DNA of 24,443 nucleotides, from contig WTXI01000453.1 in the NCBI GenBank assembly GCA_022376515.1, positions 1 through 24,443 of the forward strand, read 5' to 3'. The position numbers and the translations under genes are program-made. The notes below the pieces were generated by a model. That model ran no database searches and was not told the origin of the DNA. It was given only the letters and a program-made list of their open reading frames with translations. Position 1 is the first letter of the stretch, and each line of letters starts with the position of its first letter. Positions 9,159-22,165 of the stretch are shown here, piece by piece. The stretch comes from Lactifluus volemus (lineage: Eukaryota > Basidiomycota > Agaricomycetes > Russulales > Russulaceae).

Positions 9159-9661
9159 CAGAGCATCAAAGAGATGGTCAAGTGTTGATACACGTCCGTG
9201 ACTCGCGATTCGTCTCGTTCACATCACGGGACCATGTCTCAGTGCACAACTGGTAGGCTCTGCATCTCCCTCATGAACTACGAAGTGTAACAAATGTTCG
9301 ACAGTATGCTGTTATATATTCATGTGATAATGCTTAATAAATGCAGGGAAAAACAACCAAAAAAAAAAAGGAACATGCATATTACGTGTATTACACAGCA
9401 TACTCACGCACCTCTCACCTGTCATCTTTCAGGCATATACTCGACAAGTCGAGATCAAGAATATTCTGACAGTTGTAGCTGCGAGTGTAGGGGTTAAAAC
9501 AAACACTGGGCGCATCACGGGAGCGATCCGAACAATAACGGCGTACATGTGAACATTAATAACTCGCCAAGGGGTAATGGACATAAGTACAGAAAGAGAG
9601 TTCCCGTAAATTAAGGGGGACACAAACGTGAAAAAGAAGTGGTGGCGTTAAGGGTACCGCG
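9159..9661. other. Intergenic region, SAE2 5' side to VTI1 3' side
   Basis: Both flanking genes are on the minus strand, so this should hold the VTI1 3' UTR and the SAE2 promoter. An 11-12 base A run lies near 9359-9370. No other gene or repeat is visible. Confidence 0.5.
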
Positions 9662-10632
9662 TTATCGCCATAGCTTTTCCCAGAGAATAATCCCGATGAG
9701 CAGAACAAGAACAACAATTATGATGACAACCACAACGCGCTGCTGATACATCCTGCGAGAAAGAAGGGGATGTCAACAAAGGTTTAGATCCACCTAACAA
9801 GCGCATCGGCCTAGCACAGCAGGATATGTGAGGGTACCTACCGACGGATCATCTTTTTGAGCGTTCCGGACGCTCTGTCGATGGAATTATCCGCAGTTTG
9901 GAGCTATGTATCGACCAAAGGTCAGCACCGCACACACTCGGTGGAGGAAAAGAACAAGGCCGAGTATGTTGGGTGGGGCGGCAACGCACCGTATTACGCG
10001 CATTTTCGATCTGCTCGCGTTGTCCAATGAGGTTTCGAAGAATATCAGCGCCTTGCTCCTCAGTCTCGAGTGCGATGCGTTGGCTCTCGTGCAGGCGCCG
10101 GGAACCATCCTCGAGTATGGTAGTGCCCGCTAAAAGGCGGGCGCGGTCGCTCGAGCCATATGGCTCGTCGGACGTGGCAGGTGCTCTAGAAAAAAGATCG
10201 GCGCGCGAAGCTTGCGCGTGCATCTCACGGGAGAGCTTCTTGTAGTGGGCGAGGTCCGCTTTAGAGAGCCTGATGCGGGTCTGGTATTGCGGCCTGATAG
10301 ATTGAGGTATCCCTTGAATCTCGATCTCCATTTGCGCAATCTGCAGTTGCGAGGGGGAGGACGTGAGTAAGCACAAATATATTTTCCAAGACGTCGTTGC
10401 GCACCATTTCATCCGCTTCGTCTAACTCCATCTCCACTCGGCGTAGAGCTGCCTTTTTCTGCTCTGAAAGGAGGAGTTGCAGCTAAGGTCGAGGAAAAGA
10501 GAGAGAAAGTATCTGGGACCCACCTCCACGCTGGTCGGAGCCATCCCCTTCTAGCTTTTCCCGAATGCTCTGAAGGATTTGTTTAAAGTCTTGTTCATAA
10601 GAGTCAAAGAGTGAGGTTGGGGACGAATCCAT
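9662..10632 (-). CDS. VTI1: Vti1-type Qb-SNARE
   Basis: Membrane fusion protein for Golgi, endosome and vacuole transport. Exons (minus strand): 10632-10524, 10463-10405, 10340-9990, 9903-9842, 9752-9662, giving 223 aa, close to yeast Vti1. The N-terminal three-helix region starts SLFDSYEQDFKQILQSI and continues through RRVEMELDEADEM and AQMEIEIQGIP. The SNARE motif covers about residues 150-194 and includes LIGQREQIENARNT and ASGTLKKMIRR; Gln163 is at the likely central layer. A C-terminal anchor follows (VVVVIIIVVLVLLIGIIL, about 200-218), with a short tail ending WEKLWR. The four introns are 60, 64, 86 and 89 nt. It shares a 195-bp upstream region with the divergent prefoldin gene. Confidence 0.95.
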
Positions 10633-10827
10633 AGGAAATGGATGGGCGCGAAATAATTGTTGCACGAATACAGTATGTCAGCGCCGCAGCGAGCGCAGCC
10701 ATGGAACCGTTGCGAAAGCACAGCCAAGTTAGGCAACAGGGTCACTCGATCACGTGTTTTTCGCTTAAATAACGCCTGAAACCACATCAAAATCAAAAAT
10801 CAAAATCAGAATAATTCAGTGATCATC
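10633..10827. promoter_or_regulatory. Bidirectional promoter of VTI1 and prefoldin 6
   Basis: The two start codons face away from each other across 195 bp, so both promoters must lie here or overlap. It contains a palindromic CACGTG E-box at 10751-10756 near the middle-right. Close to the prefoldin start it has a run of ATCAAAA-like repeats (about 10786-10809). Confidence 0.65.
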
Positions 10828-11392
10828 ATGACATCCCTGGTCGCTCGTATTCAAACCGTAACGAGCGACTACCAGAAACTTCAAGCGGATCTATCAAACG
10901 TAGTAGAATCGAGACAGCGACTCGAGACACAGCTGTCAGAGAATGAATTGGTGAAGAAGGTGTGTGACTAGGGAATGGAGAGCCTACTACTTGTTCAGAG
11001 CGCGTCATGCTAGGAGTTTGCCACCCTGACACCGAACAATGTTGTATTCAAACTCATTGGACCTGTCCTTGTCAAACAAGATCAAGTAGAGGCTAAGGGC
11101 AACGTCGACAAGCGGCTCGAGTTTATTCGTGGGGAAATGTCAGCGTCAAAGGATATACAGCTCCAATTATACGCTCACATAGCTATCCTTCAGCAAACGG
11201 ATGGAGGCGCAGATAGAGGAAATCGAGCAAAGTTCGGAAAAGAAAAAGTTAGAGGTGCGTGCTTTTCAATCAATGGTGAACCATCTCTACATCAACCTGC
11301 AGCTAGTCGAACTACAGACTGAGCTACAACAACAGCAGAAGGGGGATGAGACTGGCGGTTCTACGACATCTGTCTCGATCAGCAAACCGTAG
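10828..11392 (+). CDS. PFD6: Prefoldin subunit 6 (beta-type)
   Basis: Subunit of the hexameric jellyfish-shaped chaperone that hands unfolded actin and tubulin to CCT in the cytosol. Exons 10828-10959, 11014-11138, 11194-11254, 11303-11392 give 135 aa. The two coiled-coil helices flank the conserved hairpin (EFATLTPNNVVFKLIGPVLV, then KQDQVEAKGNVDKRLEFI). Next come GEIKRMEAQIEEIE and SSEKKKLE, and the second helix ends VELQTELQQQQKG. The fungal tail is short and Ser/Thr-rich. Intron 3 is 48 nt, divisible by three and free of stops; keeping it would insert 16 residues into the second coiled coil. I treat it as spliced because the family helix continues directly across it. Length agrees with the family (about 115-130 aa). 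Confidence 0.95.
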
Positions 11393-11799
11393 GTTATATA
11401 GATCATTGTTCGTAGTAGGGATGGATTCGGATGAGAAACCATACTAGTAGCTGACTGATGTGATTTTAACCACGCGAGATGACACCCTGATCTTAAAATC
11501 GCTAATGAACCATATGGCGTCCTCTGCTGTTGTCAGGCACAGAAAAACACGTGGATTGACCGCCGACCAAAGTCCAGGACATTTATCGAGATGATCTAGA
11601 TATGGTAACCGAAACTTTATTGGGACGGTGATCCTTAGATAACACTTAAGTGTACAAATAAATGCGGCGGCTAAATTGTCAAAAACTCTCCTTCCGCGAT
11701 GGACTAGTGCGCGGAAAACGGGATATCAAATTCATAATCATAGAATATTTTCAGTGACCGTCTCTCTCTCACTCCTTTTCCTCCATTCACGCACATTGA
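11393..11799. other. Intergenic region, prefoldin 6 to SH3-TBC gene
   Basis: Mixed-composition sequence, then a pyrimidine-rich stretch (TCTCTCTCTCACTCC near 11760) just before the SH3-TBC start, typical of fungal core promoters. Nothing else recognisable. Confidence 0.5.
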
Positions 11800-14700
11800 A
11801 TGGACCCCCTCCAACTCTCGCGTTGGACCCGCTTTGCTTCAAAGGGCGGCATTGGGAAATGTGTCGCTTTGCAAGACTGCGTTGCAGAAGAGCAAGGTGA
11901 TCTCATGTTTCTCAAAGTGCGTTCATCTCTTTCCACTTCATCATCCTTGTTCGTTCACACAAGTTAGGGTGATGAAATCACTGTTCTGATGCAAATTCCG
12001 GACGAGGATGGTATTTACCTTGTGCGTCTACCCTACCTGCCCATATTGCTATTCTTAAACTTGCCCGTACAGGGTCACTGTGAAGGTGTCGTTGGCCGGT
12101 TTGCAGCTCTTAGTGTACAATTCACTGGCAGGCTCAAGACACCGATCATCACAAGGCGTCCCTCCACTTCAAAATCACCCCGTCCTCGCTCTTCAACGCC
12201 CTCTCATAGACAACAGCCATCCCCAAGCTCTGGTCCTTCCCTCTCTCGCCCATCTTCTCGTGAAGAAGATCCCTTGCCTCTCACTCATTCCACTCCTTCA
12301 GCAGCTCCCTCCCTTCCTGCCTCCCTCCCTCTGGGTCGTCGAAAATCCTCGCTGACGTCCCCCAAATCTGATGCCTCCGCTGAGCCATCTCATCATGATT
12401 TGGTTCTCACGCCCTCCATAAGCTACTCCTCTTCTTCCTCCGCCCCTGAGCCGGTGTCGCCGTTAACTCCATCCGACTTCTTTGTAGAGCCCCACGTCAG
12501 AGACAAGACCGCCCCATCATCCTTCCCCTCGGAGAACGAACACATCGTTTTGGACAACTCCATTCTCTCCCTTCCACAAGAAATCGATCCCCGGAAACCT
12601 CCTCACTCATTGATCTCCGGCTCCACTCCTCCGTCCAACTCCCTGGGCCTGGTGCAGGCCAGGTCGCGATCTTCAGATTCACCTGCTTCGAATGCGCCCC
12701 GTGATCCTTCACATCCGTCACCGACCAAGATGGAAGCGAGTTCACTCTCTGTGCCTAGCTTGGGTACTGGCGATTTCACTGGCATCCATCTGTCGCGCCT
12801 TTCTTCCGCTACATCCGACGGTGCTGCAGGGATAGGGCTTTCCATGCTCAACGGTTTCATCTTTGGTAATGTTGACGAAGATGACGATGACTACAGCGAC
12901 CACGATCACTCGTCTCGTTCAGAGCCCGAGCGCACGTCTATCGAAGAAACAGTCGATGACTTTCCTGCTCCTCCAACCCAAATCCCGACGCCGTCTAGTC
13001 GAAGTGCTTCTTTTGTGTTGGATGCACACCGACCGACGTCGTCCATCTCTGAGAGTAGTGAAGATGGTGATGGTGCATCTTTCTACGACAATTATCGCTA
13101 CTCAAGGTTGTCCATTTCCTCAAAAATGTCCAAGTCTTCTGCCCAAACATTCGCGACTGCTCCGCCACCCATCCCCACCGACCCCCCTCCATCAGTCCGC
13201 CATTCACAAGATTCGCTATCCTCCGCACTGGCACTGCAGTCGGAACCATCGCCAACGCCAGAGACGGCCCCTGTCTCTTCCCCGCTCACAGCGAAACCAG
13301 CGACCCGGACTATTCCTCCGCCGCTTGCCTTGGAAACCAATCGACCTCCTGACGTCGTGGCTTCCGTTGCCTCACCGTTGCTCCACACCAACTTTGCCTC
13401 GCCGCCATCTTCACCTCCCACAGATCCAAGCACTGCCGCCATGCATACACCTATCAGTGCCATCTTCGACCGCCGAGGGAGCGGCGCAGCATCCGTGTTA
13501 CGTCAAAGGATCGAATCGGATCGCGGAATAATCAGCCCTTTACCGAGTCCCTTGCCGTCAACGGCACCGAGGAGCGTACATTTGAACAGTTCCAAAGTAT
13601 CGTTGTCAAAGACACAGAAGATAATGATAATGTCGTGTTGGCAGCCAATGGAACACAGCCCCAATCCCCCACCTCGCCTATTGCGAGCTCGTCACGTTCG
13701 AATCAGAAAAGAAGCGCGATGGACCCGCCCCCCTCCGTGTGATGAATCAGGCACCCCCTCCGCCATACACTCCAGATGCGCTAGACCACTCGCCAACATT
13801 CAATGTCATGCCTAACCACTCGCCGACGTTCAATGTCATGCCAACACCCGCCATCCCGCGTCCACCTTCAGAAAGGGTACCCGAACCAGGTGTCAGTCCA
13901 TCGCGCACCAGCCTCTTTCTCCCCCATCCGAACGCTCCAAAGCCGAGCGCAACATCCCAAGGCCCGTTATATGGCCGCACAATGTCGGCTGTGCCACCCC
14001 CACCTGCAAGCTTGCTGATTCAGATGCTACAGAGAGCTGCTCAGATACACACCGGACCAAATGGCCTTCCCAGGTTCAACACCATCTACGCGACGACCTC
14101 ACATGATCTCTCTACATCTCCGGGGCCCGTGCCGGTCTATTTTTCCGTCAATCCGCCGAACAATGTTCCCGCGAACCGCATACGCATCGTCACGCCGACG
14201 GCACAGAGCACCCCTCCTCAATCTCCAGTGAATCTACGACCGCCAGCCGGGGGTCAGGCCTTGACCCCTACTAGTACTGTCACCGCTCAAACCCGAATGC
14301 TGCAGCTGCTCGCCGTCGCTCACGTTCTTTCTCGGGTTTTGATTCAAGTAAGACGCCCGGAGTGCCGCCAAAGGAGAAAAGGTTCGTATTTCATCCCCCA
14401 TCTACCCCTTTGTTTCGTCGCTGAAGGCGCCGTTGTTTTTTCAGTCAAGCCAAAGTGACTAACCGTCCATCGACCGCGGACTCGGAATCTCGCTCCGGTT
14501 CATTGGCTGCTCGGGCGGCTGCGCATACTGCTCGTCTTCACCAGGCACGGATACACACCCCGTCACCACTGGGTTATCACAAGGCGGGCCCAGTTCCAGC
14601 GCGGCGCCTTTGGCAATAACATTAAGCGTCCCTCCCTCACCGTCTCATCCCAAGTCATTACCGGCTCACCAACTGTTCTCCGTACGATATCACCCGCGAA

Positions 14701-16549
14701 GAGTGAACCATCGCTCCGGGGTAGCCAAACGAGGTCTGTGCCGGAACGTGGGGCACCACCAAAATCCCCCGCCGACACGGCTGGTTCTGGCCAGGTCGCA
14801 TCCTCGCTGTCAGGTTCGAGCCCTGAAGATGCATCACCACTGGCGTTGATACAGTCATCTGCCAGTGAGAGCCAAATCAGTCTGGCATCTCGCGGCACCC
14901 TCGGAAAAATTCAAGGTCCACTCTCTCTGCAACGGTCCAGCGGTGAGCTACCGGGCAGAACTTCATTCGGCGTTGATGCCTCGAACCATGGCGAAGCGCG
15001 CTTGCAAGGGACCACGCCTGCGCTCGCGTCAGCCTCCGGCTCACTCTCAGGGAGATCTACTTCTCTCCGGTCCAAGATCTCCCTGTCTGCACTCCGCGCA
15101 AGGTCTTCACGGGAAGACAAACGCCAAGACGACGGACCTGGTGAAGGCGAGACTGTGCAAGTGAGGGACATGGATTTTGAGCTTGTCCGACCCGTGGCAC
15201 GTCCGCTCCCCAGCGAGGAATCACCCGTCAGCGACAAGAACTCAGGGAGCGAGGGGATGCCATCATTCTTACGTGTCGATAGTCCTGCAACCTCCCTAGC
15301 TTCTGGCACATCTGGCCCGCGCTCTCCCCTTAGCGTTACCTTGCCGACACCACTGGGAGCAGCAACGGGGACTGCTGTAGGGGCGAGCGCAAGCGCGGTC
15401 GAGGCGCACCGAGCACGCGAGCTTAAGTGGATATCTGCCATGGCGTCGACGCCACCGACACATGCGCGGAAGAGCAAGAAGATCCGAAAACTACTGCAGG
15501 AGGGCGTACCCGCATCGGTGCGCTATCAGGTGTGGGCGCACCTGACAGACTGCAAGGCCCGACGCATCGAAGGGCTTTATGTGCAACTAGGTGACCGTGA
15601 AAAAAAGGTCCCCGCGCACGCTGAGATCCAGCGCGACGCCCAGCTTTGTTTCCCAGGCGACCCACGGCTGTCCCAACCCGATGGGGCCCTGACTTCACTC
15701 TTGCGGGCATATCTGACGATGGTACCGGACGTACAATATTCCAAAGGTGTGTCTTTTGGTCGCTCGTAAACACAGGAGGATTTGATCATTTAAATTCTTT
15801 GGGGGGGACAGGTTTGGCGTTCATAGCTGGTCAGCTGCTACTCCAGTCTCCGGAGGAGGACGCATTTTGGATCTTCATTTCGCTCATGGACTTGCACTTG
15901 AGGCCTTATTTTTCTTTGAATTCCACTCAATTGGAGATCGACGCCTCATTGTTCGCCAAGGCAATGGAAGCGATTGACCCTTCGATCGCGAAGAAGCTGT
16001 TCACTGAGATGGGTATTGCCCCCATTCGCGTTGCCAACCATGGTCAGTGTTCTCGTGCGAGTTTTTGATATATTCCACGCATATCTGACGCCTTACCTGT
16101 TGCAGGTTTACATCACTCTTCGTGGAGACGCTCCCTTCTGACTACTTCCAAAGAGTGTGGGACATATTTTTGAGTGAGGGTAGGGTACAGCCATTCTCTC
16201 TCTTCATCACACGCTGATATGCCAATCTTTAGGTATGGTGTTTCTCCTTCGAGTCGGGCTTGCGCTTGTAACATGCTGTCACCGTACACTGCTCGACATC
16301 CATCAGGAGGCCGAGGCCTTGAACCTTCTCCTGCACCCCCCTCAGTTCTTGATTTCTTCTTCGCCCGACTTGCTTATCGAGCTTGCCAACTCTTTCAGAC
16401 TCAAAGATGACGACATCCGCAAGCAGCGTGTCAAGCTCGAGGCGCAGGCCAAGCGCAAGACACAGAGCCGTCTCTCAAACGCCGTATGGCGAGGTAGTGG
16501 CAATAGCAACCGCAGCCGCTCCGCGTCCATCTCGCTGCCCAGGAGCTGA
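11800..16549 (+). CDS. SH3-TBC domain protein (Rab-GAP-like), frame broken
   Basis: TBC proteins normally stimulate GTP hydrolysis by Rab GTPases. Exons 11800-11916, 11968-12021, then 12073 onward encode an SH3-like fold (VALQDCVAEEQGDLMFLKGDEITVL, positions in 11860-12110; EGVVGRFAAL) and a very long Ser/Pro-rich linker. The TBC domain lies at about 15470-16400: IRKLLQEGVP, VRYQVWAHL, FIAGQLLLQSPEEDAFW, then SLFVETLPSDYFQRVWDIFL. Later introns: 14382-14444, 15747-15811, 16043-16105, 16180-16232; stop at 16549. Good coding sequence changes frame near 13520, 13730, 14290, 14583 and 16040 with no workable intron, so no single intact frame exists in this sequence. The TBC Arg finger position is Leu (IQRDAQL) and the Gln finger is Lys (YSKG). 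Either indel errors, unrecognised introns or a decaying gene; the domain calls are firm. Confidence 0.8.
13784..13843 (+). repeat. Two-copy 30-nt tandem repeat in the SH3-TBC linker
   Basis: Two adjacent 30-base units differ at only a few positions and encode DHSPTFNVMP then NHSPTFNVMP in the frame used here. The differences fall at codon position 1 of the first codon and at third positions, so the repeat looks maintained as protein. Confidence 0.8.
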
Positions 16550-17593
16550 TTGTTTCTCAATTTCAAAAGTAAAAATTTCGTCTTTCCATCATTCAAATCT
16601 CCACCGACTCCATGCTCCACTTTTGTTGTCCTCTTTCATACATATATTGTCCTTAATTGTCATTATTCTTTCTATTACGGACATCTCTTGGTGGATATGT
16701 CCCGATGTTTTATAATATCGAGTCTGACTATGTATCATTATTTTTCTATCACGACAATATGGACCCCAGAATACCAGGTACCACCAAGTTGGTCTTCATG
16801 CTGATACCCTGTTCCATTCTTTTGTAGACACAATGCTTCCCCTTCTGACTCCTAATTTTCAAAAGTGGCGTAGAGCCTTGACGCTTCTCATAGTCATGAC
16901 TTGATTCACACCCCATGGAGGCTCTAATGAGAGCCGTTATCCTGGTCTTTGCAACGATCTAGTAGGGCAAAGGCAATTCACACCTAGCGACTCAAAGGTG
17001 GTGTAAGTACTTTGTTATGCAACCCGCCGTGGGGCCGCGGAGCGCCGCGGCAGATGTTTTCCATGGAACGAAGAGCGACAAATTCAGCTATTTGAATGGT
17101 ACCATAGACCCTCTAGTTTGAGATCTGAGATCTGTCAATGAGCCAGTGTCTTTATCAAAAGCAAACAAGCGCACAAGCATTACATCTTTTAAATTGCCCC
17201 AAGGTTTTCTTTGAGTGGGAAATTTCAAACAGTGCGCGATTGCCAGTTGGCGCTGGAAACTTAATGGACCCTTCCAGACTGTGTCGAGCGCTCGCGTGCT
17301 CAAGCGGACCAGCCTCGAGGTCGCAATCTACTTTGCCAATTCGGCCAATTTTGGAAGCAGAAGGACTTTCACACGTAAAGCAACCTGCTACCCCCTCTCG
17401 TGGCGATAACGTACACGTACGCAAGTAAGTACGAAACCCCCTCACCCCCTTCTCGTACAAAAGTAATAATAATTGGCCCGATGGGATTACAGCGCCTTGC
17501 ACACAGCGTTCTACGAGCCCCTTCTTTTGTCCGACTACTACTAACTACGTTGCCGCCGCCGCCATCGTTCAACGTTCAAACATCTTGACGGTT
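16550..17593. other. Intergenic region, SH3-TBC 3' side and GH31 promoter
   Basis: The longest gene-free stretch in the window. The left part is T-rich, as expected for a 3' UTR. The middle has a GC-rich patch (GCCGCGGAGCGCCGCGGCAG near 17033), and the right end is pyrimidine-rich with a run of CCG triplets just before the GH31 start. Only short spurious frames; no RNA gene or transposon found. Confidence 0.5.
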
Positions 17594-21886
<4,293 letters not shown>

Positions 21887-22165
21887 TGGGTTCCCTGAAA
21901 TATCCACATACATACATGCACTATACACTCCCCTATGGTCCACGGATTCCTTAATTATCTCCTCATGGGGGGCCTGCATCTGTGTATATTGCCCCCGTTC
22001 TTGACGGTCCATGACAAATGTTCGACAGGCAAGGGGTGTGGGTAGAAAGCGGTAATTAATATGAGCTGTCCCTTTTTTTTTCTTCAGAAAACCAAGCCGG
22101 ACGGACACCACGCAAACTAAATAGCACCAATGCAGTTGAACTGTACCTCTCCGATTTGACGATAT

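Noticed and set aside
9159..9240. Extra 5' exon for the SAE2-like gene
   Set aside because: The frame stays open upstream of the chosen ATG for about 25 codons to a stop, but I could not find a convincing start and donor; kept only as a note.
12863..13531. 222-residue plus-strand open frame inside SH3-TBC exon 3
   Set aside because: It overlaps the real linker frame, has His/Pro/Arg-rich composition typical of a shifted frame, and shows no domain.
13460..13600. Intron explaining the first frame change of the SH3-TBC gene (GTGTTA donor to AACAG acceptor)
   Set aside because: Phase can be made to fit, but the donor is poor and both removed and flanking sequence look coding; a single-base loss is simpler.
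13690..13710. B-box-like GTTCGAATC string that could mark a tRNA
   Set aside because: No acceptor, D or anticodon stems can be formed around it, and it lies inside coding sequence.
13739..14458. Separate 239-residue gene
   Set aside because: It is a middle piece of the SH3-TBC linker that appears separate only because the frame shifts on both sides.
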